In this document: piece after piece, positions 17,352 through 25,900 of the stretch | Numbering within the stretch: position 1 is the first letter of the stretch | How the letters are laid out: the number at the start of each line of letters is the position of its first letter | The notes under the pieces: model-generated | Told to the model about the DNA's origin: nothing | What the model saw: only the letters and a program-made list of their open reading frames with translations | Database searches by the model: none | Program-made: the position numbers and the translations under genes | Assembly (NCBI GenBank): GCA_025350625.1 | Contig: JANXXL010000342.1 | Location: 1 to 44,449, forward strand | Length of the DNA: 44,449 nucleotides | DNA from: Bryobacterales bacterium | Lineage (GTDB): Bacteria > Acidobacteriota > Terriglobia > Bryobacterales > Bryobacteraceae | Reading direction: 5' to 3'

Positions 17352-18527
17352 ATGCCGCAGAACGATTACTATAAAACTCTCGGAGTCGAGCGCGCCGCCG
17401 ATGCGGAGGAAATCCGCAAGGCCTACCGCAAACTCGCGCGTAAACATCATCCCGACTTGAACCCGGGAGACAAATCCGCCGAAGACCGCTTCAAGAAGGT
17501 CCAGGAAGCGTACGATGTTTTGAGCGAGCCGAAAAAGAAGCAGATGTACGACCAAGTCGGCTACTATTCGGAAAATGGAATGCCCACGGGCGGTCCGGGG
17601 CCGGGGGGTCCCGGGGCGGGTCCTAACATGGGATTCGGAGGATTCGATTTTTCGGATTTCACACGGGGAGCGGGTTATGGAGCGGGCCGCGCGCGTCCGC
17701 CAGATCCCGGCGAATCGGCAAATTTCCAGGACATTTTCAGCCAGTGGTTCGGCCGGCAGAATGAACCGCAAACGACTGCTCCCGAAAAAGGCACCGACCT
17801 TGAATACGGCCTCAGTATCGATTTTTGGCAAGCGATTCGCGGCACCCAGGTAAAGCTGAAAATCAACCGGCAGGACGCGTGCGCGACCTGCAACGGGACC
17901 GGATCGCGCACCGGCGCGAATACCGTCTGCCCGGAATGTAACGGCAGCGGCAACGTAACGCAGATGGCCGGAGCCATGCGCTTTAGCTTGAAGTGTCCCA
18001 AGTGCGAGGGCGCCGGACGCCTCACCAACAAATGCACCGCTTGCCACGGGGACGGACGCATCTCGCATCCGGAAACGGTAGAGGTGCGCATTCCACCTGG
18101 GGCGCAGCAAGGCTCCCGTTTACGTGTGCCCGGCAAAGGCAATGCGGGCACCCATGGGGCGCCGGCGGGCGATCTCTATATCACAGTGCGTGTCGAGGAA
18201 CATCCCTTCTTCCGCCGCGATGCCGACGACATTTTGATTACGGTGCCGGTGCGCATAGATGAAGCGGGTTTGGGCACCAAGATCGAAGTCCCCACCATCG
18301 ACGGCCGCGCGCAGCTCAAGATTCCGCACGGAACCAAGAACGGCCAGAAGTTTCGCATGCGCGAAAAGGGCGTACAGAATTCGCGAACCGCCACGCGTGG
18401 CGACCAGATCGTCGAAATCGTGATTCAGGCGCCGGAAGTGCGGGACGAGCGCACCAAAGAACTGTTGCGGGAGTACGCGGAACTGCATCCCGAAGACCCG
18501 CGCGCGGAAATCTGGAGCAAGGTGTAA
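17352..18527 (+). CDS. dnaJ: Chaperone protein DnaJ
   Basis: About 391 residues from the ATG at 17352; a GTG two codons earlier (17346) is an alternative. The J-domain (DYYKTLGVERAADAEEIRKA; HPD in RKHHPDLNPGD) is followed by a Gly/Phe/Pro-rich linker (about 80-140), then four zinc-binding CxxCxGxG modules: CATCNGTG, CPECNGSG, CPKCEGAG and CTACHGDG (about 175-235). The C-terminal substrate-binding domains contain RIPPGAQQGSRLRVPGKGN. It stimulates DnaK ATPase and delivers substrates. All four zinc modules are intact, so it is a true DnaJ rather than CbpA. No clear ribosome binding site is seen; a GC hairpin sits at that place. Confidence 0.96.
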   Translation: MPQNDYYKTLGVERAADAEEIRKAYRKLARKHHPDLNPGDKSAEDRFKKVQEAYDVLSEPKKKQMYDQVGYYSENGMPTGGPGPGGPGAGPNMGFGGFDFSDFTRGAGYGAGRARPPDPGESANFQDIFSQWFGRQNEPQTTAPEKGTDLEYGLSIDFWQAIRGTQVKLKINRQDACATCNGTGSRTGANTVCPECNGSGNVTQMAGAMRFSLKCPKCEGAGRLTNKCTACHGDGRISHPETVEVRIPPGAQQGSRLRVPGKGNAGTHGAPAGDLYITVRVEEHPFFRRDADDILITVPVRIDEAGLGTKIEVPTIDGRAQLKIPHGTKNGQKFRMREKGVQNSRTATRGDQIVEIVIQAPEVRDERTKELLREYAELHPEDPRAEIWSKV

Positions 18528-18532
18528 TCCCA

Positions 18533-18922
18533 ATGGCCAAGGCAAAACGAGCTGCGTTTATGATCTCGGCCGTCGCCGAGCAGTACCAGATCCACCCGCA
18601 AACATTGCGCCTTTATGAGCGCGAAGGGCTTCTCAAACCCTCGCGCAGCGAAGGCAACACGCGCCTCTATACGGAGGACGACGTGGAGCGGCTGGAAGTG
18701 ATTCTCAAGCTGACCCGGGACCTGGGCGTCAATCTGGCCGGCGTCGAAATCATTCTGAATATGCGCGAGAAGATGTCGGAGATGCAGCGCCAGATCGAGG
18801 CTTTTGTCTCGAGCCTGAATACGGAGATCACCTCCCAGCGCACTCGCCCGGCGGCCTCCGAATCGGTGAATTCGCTGATCCCGGTGATTCAAATTCGGCG
18901 TTCCAAAAAACCCGGCGTTTGA
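18533..18922 (+). CDS. hspR: MerR-family heat-shock repressor HspR
   Basis: 129 residues, five bases after the dnaJ stop. The MerR-type winged-helix start (MISAVAEQYQIHPQTLRLYE, REGLLKPSRSEGNTRLY, about residues 8-50) is followed by a coiled-coil-prone helix (LKLTRDLGVNLAGVEIILN; MREKMSEMQRQIEAF). Position at the end of a dnaK-dnaJ operon is that of HspR in Actinobacteria and other phyla, where DnaK acts as co-repressor in a feedback loop. It has the short form without a long effector domain. Its likely target is the dnaK promoter at 15287. Confidence 0.92.
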   Translation: MAKAKRAAFMISAVAEQYQIHPQTLRLYEREGLLKPSRSEGNTRLYTEDDVERLEVILKLTRDLGVNLAGVEIILNMREKMSEMQRQIEAFVSSLNTEITSQRTRPAASESVNSLIPVIQIRRSKKPGV

Positions 18923-18994
18923 CCGCAGCCTGCCCGCTACGGCGCCGCTCATCTGCCCCCTGCGCGGATCATCCATAATGGATAGATCTTTCTA

Positions 18995-19897
18995 ATGTCA
19001 GCTCCTTTGCGCAGCATGACCGGGTTTGCGCGAGTGCGCCATCCGTTGGCCGCGGGCGAACTGGTGGTAAGCGCCAAAAGCGTTAATCATCGGGGTCTCG
19101 ATCTGGTGATACAGGGACCGCCGGCGATCGAGCCTTTCGAAAACGCCATCCGGGCCATGGTGAAATCGAGAGTGGTGCGCGGCCATGTGGAAGTGCGCGT
19201 GTCCTTGCCGAAAAACGCGAATGGCGAAGCGGCCCTTGCGCTCGATCGCAGGTTTTTAGATGAGTATCTGCGTATCTTCCAGGAAGAAGCGGACGCGCAC
19301 GAGCTCGATTCCAAGCCGGATCTCAACGCGGCGCTGCGCATCCCGGGTATGTTTGCGCCAGCCGAAAGCTCAGGTCCGCCGGAGGGAATCGCGGTGGCGC
19401 TCGAAGAAGCCTTGGCCCTCGCCCTCGAAGAGCTGAATGAATTCCGCTCGCGCGAGGGTCAGGGAATCGTCGAGGAATTGCGCGGTCACAACCAGCGCCT
19501 GGGTTCCGCCGCCGTGGAAATGGAACAACTGCGCGCCGCCGCATCAGAATATTTTCAAAAACGCTTGTCCGAACGCTTGCAGGAAGTGGCCAAAGGCATT
19601 CAGATAGACCAGCAACGGCTGGCGCAAGAAGCCGCCATTTTAGCGGACCGCAGCGATATCGGCGAAGAGCTGGCACGCCTGAAGATTCACTCCGCGCAAC
19701 TGGCGGCGCTGCTCGATGCGGGCGGAGAAGTGGGCAAGAAGCTCGATTTTCTGCTGCAGGAGATGAATCGCGAAACCAATACCATCCTTTCGAAGACCAG
19801 TGGAGCGGGCGAACCTGCCATGAAGATCACGGACCTGGCGCTCGCCGCCAAAGCCGCTATCGAAAAGATACGCGAGCAGTCGCTCAATCTTGAATGA
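18995..19897 (+). CDS. yicC: YicC-family endoribonuclease
   Basis: 300 residues. The N-terminal motif RSMTGFARV, the middle SVNHRGLDL and the C-terminal block LDFLLQEMNRETNTILSKT (near 250) with AAKAAIEKIREQ(S)LNLE are the hallmarks of the YicC/YloC family. E. coli YicC was described as an RNase that acts on sRNA-type substrates. It is immediately followed by gmk with an ATGA overlap, the same order found in many bacteria. It is the first gene of a six-gene run that extends to tmk. Confidence 0.95.
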   Translation: MSAPLRSMTGFARVRHPLAAGELVVSAKSVNHRGLDLVIQGPPAIEPFENAIRAMVKSRVVRGHVEVRVSLPKNANGEAALALDRRFLDEYLRIFQEEADAHELDSKPDLNAALRIPGMFAPAESSGPPEGIAVALEEALALALEELNEFRSREGQGIVEELRGHNQRLGSAAVEMEQLRAAASEYFQKRLSERLQEVAKGIQIDQQRLAQEAAILADRSDIGEELARLKIHSAQLAALLDAGGEVGKKLDFLLQEMNRETNTILSKTSGAGEPAMKITDLALAAKAAIEKIREQSLNLE

Positions 19898-20511
19898 AGC
19901 CGGGAATGACGACCGTCTTTATCATCTCGGCGCCTTCCGGATCCGGCAAATCCACGCTGGTAAGTGAACTGATGCGTCTGGTTCCCAGACTCCGCTTCTC
20001 GGTATCTTATACCACCCGGTATCCGCGCGCCTGTGAGCGCGACGGGGAGGATTATTTTTTCATTTCCCGCGAGGACTTCGAGGAGCGTATCGCCCGCGGT
20101 GAATTCCTGGAACATGCCGAGGTCTTTGGCAACTACTACGGCACCCATATCAGCGAGTTGGATCGCGCGGCGGCTGAAGGCTACGACCTGGTCCTCGACA
20201 TCGATGTGCAGGGTGCGCGACAATTAAAAGAGAGGATTCCGGCCGGAGTATCAATTTTCATTCTGGCGCCAAGCCGGCAGGTTCTCGAAGAACGGCTGCG
20301 GGCGCGCAGCCAGGACTCCGAAGCGGTGATCCTGCGCCGCCTGCACGATGCTGCCGGGGAGATTGGCAATTATCATCTCTATGACTATGTTCTGGTAAAC
20401 CGGGAGGTAGCGGCGTCGGTCGAGACGCTGGTGGCGATTGTAAAGGCCACGCGAAGCCGTCGCGACCGGATGGAAAACGAGATTCGTCCGATACTCGACA
20501 CGTTTTTGTAA
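19894..20511 (+). CDS. gmk: Guanylate kinase
   Basis: 205 residues. The P-loop SAPSGSGKSTL is at about 12-22, then the GMP-binding region (SVSYTTRYPRACERDGEDYFF) and the core EFLEHAEVFGNYYGT and DIDVQGARQLK. It catalyses ATP-dependent phosphorylation of GMP to GDP. The start overlaps yicC by 4 bases; a second in-frame ATG four codons later would also fit the family N-terminus. rpoZ follows, the classic gmk-rpoZ order. Confidence 0.97.
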   Translation: MKPGMTTVFIISAPSGSGKSTLVSELMRLVPRLRFSVSYTTRYPRACERDGEDYFFISREDFEERIARGEFLEHAEVFGNYYGTHISELDRAAAEGYDLVLDIDVQGARQLKERIPAGVSIFILAPSRQVLEERLRARSQDSEAVILRRLHDAAGEIGNYHLYDYVLVNREVAASVETLVAIVKATRSRRDRMENEIRPILDTFL

Positions 20512-20578
20512 ACGGGATTTTTGGAACGGCACGCTCGCCGGCGAGGCGAATCCGGGCCGCAAGGATGGAACACAAAAG

Positions 20579-20824
20579 ATGGCTGACTCGAATCTGAAAC
20601 AAGTGGCGCAAAACGTGATTCCGGATGACCCGGAAGCGAGCGCCTACCGCTTTATCATCGTGGCCGCGAAGCGCGCCCGTCAGTTGCAGGGCGGGGCCCG
20701 CAGCATGTTGCCTACTACTTCGAAAAAACCCACCGTCGCGGCCATGGAAGAAGTGCGCCGCGGTCTGGTCCCCTACGAAGATACGGCGATTCAAAAGATC
20801 CAACCGGCGATTGTAGAAGAATAA
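20579..20824 (+). CDS. rpoZ: RNA polymerase omega subunit
   Basis: 81 residues. The family core is visible as SAYRFIIVAAKRARQLQGGA followed by the conserved segment KPTVAAMEEVRRGLV, which matches omega proteins (KPxxIAxEEIxxGxI). Omega assists assembly and stability of beta-prime. It is placed between gmk and coaBC with 67 and 9 bases of spacing, a very common arrangement. The C-terminal tail after residue 70 is short. Confidence 0.93.
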   Translation: MADSNLKQVAQNVIPDDPEASAYRFIIVAAKRARQLQGGARSMLPTTSKKPTVAAMEEVRRGLVPYEDTAIQKIQPAIVEE

Positions 20825-20833
20825 ACTGAAGTT

Positions 20834-22081
20834 ATGAACGTTGCGCTGGGCGTTGGCGGAGGCATTGCAGCTTACAAAGCTGCGGAGCTGGCCCGCGCTC
20901 TGATGGAACGCGGATTCACTGTCGAAGTGGTCATGACCCGCGCGGCGGAAGAGTTTATCCGGCCATTGACTTTCGCTGCGCTTACCGGCCGCAAGGTGCA
21001 CACGCATTTGTTCTCCGCTGCGAGCGCGGAGGACACGCTTGCGAGCGCTATCGAGCACATCCGCGTGGCGCAGGAGAACCAACTTCTGGTGGTGGCGCCT
21101 GCTACCGCCGATCTGCTTGCGAAATTCACTCACGGCCTGGCAGACGATCTATTAACTACCACTTACCTGGCCTTCACCGGAACCGTGGTGCTAGCGCCGG
21201 CGATGAACACGAATATGTGGAACCATCCGGCCAGCCAAACCAATATGCAAGTGCTGCGAGGGCGCGGTCATGTCGTGGTCGAACCCGGCGAAGGGCTGCT
21301 GGCCTGCGGCATGATTGGTCCCGGGAGATTGGCCGAACCGGACCAGATTGCCGACGCTGTCCTCGCGGCCAGCAAGACGAAGAAGCCGCGGCGGGATCTG
21401 GACGGCGAAACCATTCTGATCACAGCAGGGCCCACGCAGGAGCCGATCGATGGCGTGCGTTATTTGAGCAATCGCTCGAGCGGCAAGATGGGATACGCTT
21501 TGGCGGAGGAAGCCGTTGCGCGGGGAGCGCGCGTGACATTGATTTCCGGACCTGTGAATCTGCCGGCTCCGCTTGGGGCGACGCTGGTCCCCGTCCGCAC
21601 TGCACTCGAGATGCGCCAGGCGGTGATGGATCGCCTTTCTGAGGCCACCATCGTCGTGAAGGCTGCGGCCGTGGCGGATTATCACATTCCGAATCCGTCC
21701 AAGCAGAAGATGAAGAAGACGGCGGCGCGTTTGTCATTGGATCTGGAGCCTACGCCCGATATTCTTGCGGAGCTGGGCGCCAAGAAGGGCGACCGGCTGC
21801 TGATCGGATTTGCCGCGGAAACCGACAACATGGTCGAGGAAGCGCGGCGCAAGTTGCAGCAGAAGAATTGCGATATGGTGGTGGGCAACGTCGTATCACA
21901 TGTGGTGTCACACGTGGCCTCGCAGCAGGGGACGGGATTTGAGTCCGACGAAAACGAAGTCGTACTGGTGACGCGGGCGGGTGAGACGATTCCGGTCGCG
22001 CGCGCCTCTAAACGCGCCATTGCGGGGCGCATTTTCGATGAGGCGATGCGGCTGCGCCTGGCTCTTCACGCTTCTCGATGA
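20834..22081 (+). CDS. coaBC: Bifunctional phosphopantothenoylcysteine decarboxylase / phosphopantothenate-cysteine ligase
   Basis: 415 residues. The N-terminal flavin decarboxylase half (CoaC) shows GVGGGIAAYKAAEL, the active-site region with APAMNTNMW near 120 and LACGMIGPGRLAEP near 155. The C-terminal ligase half (CoaB) shows ITAGPTQEPIDGVRYLSNRSSGKMG near 200 and KAAAVADYHI near 276. It makes 4'-phosphopantetheine for CoA in two steps. A small oddity is near residues 355-366: a locally repeated VVSHVVSHVAS, encoded by an imperfect 12-base tandem repeat (about 21893-21920), inserted just before the conserved GTGFESDENEV. Confidence 0.96.
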   Translation: MNVALGVGGGIAAYKAAELARALMERGFTVEVVMTRAAEEFIRPLTFAALTGRKVHTHLFSAASAEDTLASAIEHIRVAQENQLLVVAPATADLLAKFTHGLADDLLTTTYLAFTGTVVLAPAMNTNMWNHPASQTNMQVLRGRGHVVVEPGEGLLACGMIGPGRLAEPDQIADAVLAASKTKKPRRDLDGETILITAGPTQEPIDGVRYLSNRSSGKMGYALAEEAVARGARVTLISGPVNLPAPLGATLVPVRTALEMRQAVMDRLSEATIVVKAAAVADYHIPNPSKQKMKKTAARLSLDLEPTPDILAELGAKKGDRLLIGFAAETDNMVEEARRKLQQKNCDMVVGNVVSHVVSHVASQQGTGFESDENEVVLVTRAGETIPVARASKRAIAGRIFDEAMRLRLALHASR

Positions 22082-22785
22082 CCTCGGAACAACTACGACA
22101 GTACCTCAGCTTCTACCAGGATCTCGGTGTGAAAAATATATACCGGCGCGCGCCTGCCTCCCAACCTGCGGTGCCGCCTGCCGTAATCGAAATCGTGCCG
22201 CTCGCTCCGGCAGACGACACGCTCGCCAGGATTCGCGAAGACATCGGCGACTGCCGCCGCTGCGGATTGTGCGAGCAGCGGAATAAAATTGTTTTTGGAT
22301 CGGGCAACGAAAACGCGCGGCTGGTGTTTGTGGGGGAAGGTCCAGGGGCCGACGAAGATGCACAGGGCCTGCCGTTTGTCGGCCGCGCGGGCCAACTGCT
22401 TACGCAGATGATCGAGGGCACCGCGTCGAAAGAGGGAATCCCCATCAGCCGAGCAGACGTTTATATTTGCAACGTGGTCAAGTGCCGGCCTCCGGAGAAT
22501 CGCACGCCTTTGCCGGAAGAGATGGAAATGTGCGGCCAATTCCTATTCCGCCAGCTTGTAGCGCTGCGCCCTAAGGCGATTTGCGCGCTGGGCTCGACCG
22601 CGGCCAAGGCGCTGCTCGCCACCAAAGAAGGAGTGACCCGCCTGCGCGGGAACTGGCACAAGTGGCATGACATTCCGATGATGGTGACGTACCATCCCTC
22701 CTATCTGCTCCGTCCCTATAACCAAAACGCAAAGCGCGAGGCTTGGGACGATTTGAAGAAGGTTTTGCATTTCGTCTATGACTAG
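22078..22785 (+). CDS. Family 4 uracil-DNA glycosylase (4Fe-4S)
   Basis: 235 residues, starting within the coaBC stop (ATGA overlap). After an about 50-residue N-terminal extension the family 4 signature appears: CRRCGLCEQRNKIVFGSG with the first two cluster cysteines, GEGPGADEDAQGLPFVGRAG (uracil pocket), CNVVKCRPPENRTP, then the second cysteine pair region and the late TYHPSYLLRP motif. It removes uracil from DNA, including deaminated cytosine. The Fe-S cluster is structural. Its position between coaBC and tmk is not required for function but is common in related genomes. Confidence 0.93.
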   Translation: MTSEQLRQYLSFYQDLGVKNIYRRAPASQPAVPPAVIEIVPLAPADDTLARIREDIGDCRRCGLCEQRNKIVFGSGNENARLVFVGEGPGADEDAQGLPFVGRAGQLLTQMIEGTASKEGIPISRADVYICNVVKCRPPENRTPLPEEMEMCGQFLFRQLVALRPKAICALGSTAAKALLATKEGVTRLRGNWHKWHDIPMMVTYHPSYLLRPYNQNAKREAWDDLKKVLHFVYD

Positions 22786-23446
22786 CGGGCCTGCGATGAA
22801 GCGCGGTCTGTTTATCACTTTCGAGGGGCCTGAGGGGAGCGGCAAGTCCACCCAACTGCGCATTCTGGGCAAGCGGCTGCGGGGAAAAAATCTGCCGGTG
22901 CTCGAAACGGCAGAGCCCGGGGGAACTCCCATCGGCCTGCAGATCCGGCGTGTATTGCTGGATGCGAAGAATCAAGAGTTGTGTCCCACCGCCGAATTGC
23001 TGTTGATGTTCGCGGCACGGGCGCAGAACGTGGACCAGGCGATTTTGCCGGCGCTGGCGGCGGGGCATGTGGTTCTTTGTGACCGCTTCACCGATTCGAC
23101 ATTGGTGTATCAGGGCGCAGCACGGGGATTGGGCACGGAGCTGGTGTATGAAGTGGATCGCATTGCGTGCCGGGGGCTGGTGCCGGATCTTACGCTGGTG
23201 ATCGACGTCGACATCGAAACCGGTTTGGCGCGTGCGCATCGCCGCAATCAACGCACTCAGGACTCCGAGACCAGGCTTGACGAACAGTCGCTCGAATTTT
23301 ATCGAAAGGTTCGCGCGGCCTACCAACAGCTGGCTGAAGATGAGCCTAGGCGGGTGAAAGTGATAGACGGATCGCGCGAAGAAGAGGACGTGAAGAAGGC
23401 GGTCTGGGAAGCGGTTCAGGCGCCACTTCAGACGCTGTTAGCCTAA
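22778..23446 (+). CDS. tmk: Thymidylate kinase
   Basis: 222 residues from the ATG overlapping the glycosylase gene by 8 bases; an ATG at 22796 (MKRGLFITFEGPEGSGKST) is equally good and gives the usual length. The P-loop FEGPEGSGKST, the DR motif CDRFTDSTLVYQGAARGL and the LID region RAHRRNQRTQDSETRLDEQ are present. It phosphorylates dTMP to dTDP. The 3' end overlaps by 9 bases with the convergent chromate transporter gene. Confidence 0.95.
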   Translation: MTSGPAMKRGLFITFEGPEGSGKSTQLRILGKRLRGKNLPVLETAEPGGTPIGLQIRRVLLDAKNQELCPTAELLLMFAARAQNVDQAILPALAAGHVVLCDRFTDSTLVYQGAARGLGTELVYEVDRIACRGLVPDLTLVIDVDIETGLARAHRRNQRTQDSETRLDEQSLEFYRKVRAAYQQLAEDEPRRVKVIDGSREEEDVKKAVWEAVQAPLQTLLA

Positions 23447-23956
23447 TAGCTTCGCACCCAGTCCCACGGCTGCGGCGCCGAGCATCACCCACCAGGTTTC
23501 GACACGCGTGAACGCCAGCACCACGAAGCTGACGACAACGATGACGACGGCAAGAGGCGCGGTGGCGGCGTCGCGGGTGAGAGGAATCGAGGCAGCGATC
23601 AGGAGGCCGGCGCTGGCCAGAATTACCGCGCGAATGGCGCCGCGGATGCGCGGGAGTTTGGCGTAGGCGCCGATCCAGCTCATCAGCGGAATGATCAGAA
23701 ACGCGGGTGTGATCAGGGCAATCAAGGCGGCCAGCGCGCCGGGGAGTCCCGCGGCAAAGTAGCCGACGCTCACCAGGTACAACCCATTGGGGCCCGGCCC
23801 GGTGCGGCCAGCCACAATCGCCGTGTTCAACTGGCGGTCGGTTAAAACATGGCGTTTCACGACGAAATCGTCGCGGACGATCGGAAGCGAGGCCATGCCG
23901 CTGAACGAAGTGATCACAGCTTTGAACAGCAACAGGTAAAGCAGGAATAGGTTCAC
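23438..23956 (-). CDS. Chromate transporter, short-chain CHR protein (second half)
   Basis: 172 residues, about five or six hydrophobic segments. The motif SGMASLPIVRDDFVVKRHVLTD and the signature GRTGPGPNGLYLVSVGYFA match the C-terminal CHR domain of ChrA transporters. It overlaps the preceding CHR gene by 4 bases, so the two half-length proteins are probably made together and pair to form one transporter. CHR proteins export chromate, but the natural substrate here may be another oxyanion or is unknown. The 3' end runs 9 bases into the convergent tmk. Confidence 0.85.
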   Translation of the reverse strand: MNLFLLYLLLFKAVITSFSGMASLPIVRDDFVVKRHVLTDRQLNTAIVAGRTGPGPNGLYLVSVGYFAAGLPGALAALIALITPAFLIIPLMSWIGAYAKLPRIRGAIRAVILASAGLLIAASIPLTRDAATAPLAVVIVVVSFVVLAFTRVETWWVMLGAAAVGLGAKLLG

Positions 23957-24534
23957 GGCGCGGATTCCTGGGGCTGCGTTTCTTTGCCAGGCGGCTCCTT
24001 CCAGAGCAATCCTACTATGACGGCTAAGCCGATCACCGAGAGCGGGCCCAGGCCGAATTTCGAGACGGCGGCAAACGCGCCCAGAGTGATGACCAGACTG
24101 CGCAAAGCGTGGCGGCGATCCTCAAAATGCGGTCTCACGATGGACCAAATGCTGGCCCACATCATGCCGGCGACGGCCGCGATGGTGCCGGCAACGCCCG
24201 CCATCACCCATGCGTTCGAGCGCCAAGTCTCGTAGCCTTGCGTCATGAGAATCGCCAAAGCCGCCGAGGGACCGGTTTCGGCTAAAATCGCGGCAAGCGC
24301 GCCGCGGAATCCCAGAATGCGCGCACCGGCAGCGGCGCAGAAGGCGATCACGTTGGTGCCGGGCGTGACCCGAGCGAGCGAGAACGCCAGCGCGTAATCT
24401 TCCTGCGACAGCCAGCCGCGCTGCTCCACCAATTCGCGCTGCAGGGCGGCGATAGTGGGAATACCTCCGCCGAAAGTGGTGTTGCCAATGCGCAGGAAGA
24501 CGCCGGTGAGCTTTCTGAGTGTAGGCGCCGGCAC
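23953..24534 (-). CDS. Chromate transporter, short-chain CHR protein (first half)
   Basis: 193 residues starting at a GTG one base after the ntrX-type stop. The N-terminal CHR signature is clear: FLRIGNTTFGGGIPTIAALQ, then LVEQRGWLSQEDYALAFSLARVTPGTN. About five membrane segments follow. It is paired with the second CHR gene by a 4-base overlap. Tight packing behind ntrY-ntrX suggests that the two-component system and the transporter share a transcript; whether they share a function is not known. Confidence 0.85.
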   Translation of the reverse strand: MPAPTLRKLTGVFLRIGNTTFGGGIPTIAALQRELVEQRGWLSQEDYALAFSLARVTPGTNVIAFCAAAGARILGFRGALAAILAETGPSAALAILMTQGYETWRSNAWVMAGVAGTIAAVAGMMWASIWSIVRPHFEDRRHALRSLVITLGAFAAVSKFGLGPLSVIGLAVIVGLLWKEPPGKETQPQESAP

Positions 24535-24535
24535 G

Positions 24536-25900
24536 TTATTCCTTGGGCGCGATGCCCAGAGCTTTCATCTTGCGGTACAGATGGCTGCGTTCCAGGCCCA
24601 GAAGTTCAGCGGTACGCGTGACGTTGCCGCGGGCTTCTTCGAGTTTCTTTAGGATGTAGTCACGCTCGGCGGCTTCGCGCACGTCTTGCAGGCTGCCGAA
24701 ACGCTCCATAGGCCGGTCGAAGACCGCGCGGCGGGAACGGTCGAGCGGAATATGGCGCGCGTCGATGCCGGTCTGGGGATTCATGATGACGATGCGCTCC
24801 ATGAGGTTGCGCAGTTCGCGCACATTGCCGGGCCAGGTGTACTCTTCGAGTGCGCGAAACGCATCCTCGGTCAATTGTTTGGGCTTGCGGCCATAGGCGG
24901 TGGTGAATTCCCTCAAGAAATGGTCGGCGAGGAGGCGCACGTCTTCGATGCGCTCACGCAGCGGAGGCACGTGAAAGGGAACCACGTTTAAGCGGTAGAA
25001 CAGATCCTCGCGGAAATTGCCGCGCTCGATTTCTTCTTCCAGATTCTTATTGGTGGAAGCAACTACGCGCACGTCCACTTGTATCGATTCCGCAGCGCCG
25101 ACCGGTTCGAAGCGCTGCTCGTCGAGCGCGCGCAGCAGCTTGGCCTGGGTCTTGAGCGACATGTCGCCGACTTCGTCCAGGAACAACGTTCCGCCATCTG
25201 CCTTCTGCAGCTTGCCGATCTTGTCGTCGAGTGCGCCCGCCAGGCTGCCCTTGCGGTGGCCGAACAACTCGCTTTCGATTAGTTCTTCCGGAATCGCAGC
25301 GCAGTTCACTTCGACGAAAGCTTCGTATGCGCGAGGGCTGGCGGCATGGATCGCGTGGGCGATGAGTTCCTTGCCGGTGCCGCTCTCGCCGTAAATCAGC
25401 ACCCGGCCGTTGGTGGCCGCCATCAGTCCCAATTGCTGGCGAAGCGCTTTCATGGGTACACTGTCGCCGATGATGCGCAGCTTGGCGTCGCCTGATTCCT
25501 TCAGGCGGTTCAGCTCCAGCTCCAGCCGGCGCTGTTGCACGGCGTTGTGGAGCACCACCGTAACCTTCTCGATGGTCAGCGGCTTTTCGAGGAAATCGAA
25601 GGCTCCGAGCTTGGTGGCTTTTACAGCGGTTTCGATGGTGCCATGACCGGAAATGATAACCACCTCAGGACGGTCAGCGAAAGGGATTTCCTGGATACGC
25701 GCCAGAGTTTCGAGGCCATCCATGCCTTCGAGCCAGACATCCAGCAGCACCACTTCGTAGCTGTTACGCCCCAGCTCTTTCAAGCATTTTTCGCCGCCTT
25801 CGACGGAGCTGCAGGAATAACCTTCGTCTTCTAGAACTCCCGTCAGCGATTCGCGGATGCCCGGTTCGTCGTCTACGATCAGTACGCGCGTAGTCTTCAC
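24536..25900 (-). CDS. ntrX: NtrX-type response regulator with AAA+ and Fis domains
   Basis: 454 residues. Receiver domain (1-125): VLIVDDEPGIRESL, phosphoacceptor Asp in VVLLDVWLEGMDG, and VIISGHGTIETAVKATKLG. AAA+ domain: Walker A YGESGTGKELIAHAIH, Walker B GGTLFLDEVGDM, arginine region REDLFYRLNVVPFHVPPLRER. C-terminal Fis-type helix-turn-helix: EARGNVTRTAELLGLERSHL and YRKMKALGI. The sigma54-contact loop, normally GAFTGA, reads GSLAGA here: the conserved Thr is replaced by Ala and Phe by Leu. This casts doubt on normal sigma54 activation. The gene overlaps the ntrY-type kinase by 4 bases. Confidence 0.88.
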   Translation of the reverse strand: MKTTRVLIVDDEPGIRESLTGVLEDEGYSCSSVEGGEKCLKELGRNSYEVVLLDVWLEGMDGLETLARIQEIPFADRPEVVIISGHGTIETAVKATKLGAFDFLEKPLTIEKVTVVLHNAVQQRRLELELNRLKESGDAKLRIIGDSVPMKALRQQLGLMAATNGRVLIYGESGTGKELIAHAIHAASPRAYEAFVEVNCAAIPEELIESELFGHRKGSLAGALDDKIGKLQKADGGTLFLDEVGDMSLKTQAKLLRALDEQRFEPVGAAESIQVDVRVVASTNKNLEEEIERGNFREDLFYRLNVVPFHVPPLRERIEDVRLLADHFLREFTTAYGRKPKQLTEDAFRALEEYTWPGNVRELRNLMERIVIMNPQTGIDARHIPLDRSRRAVFDRPMERFGSLQDVREAAERDYILKKLEEARGNVTRTAELLGLERSHLYRKMKALGIAPKE

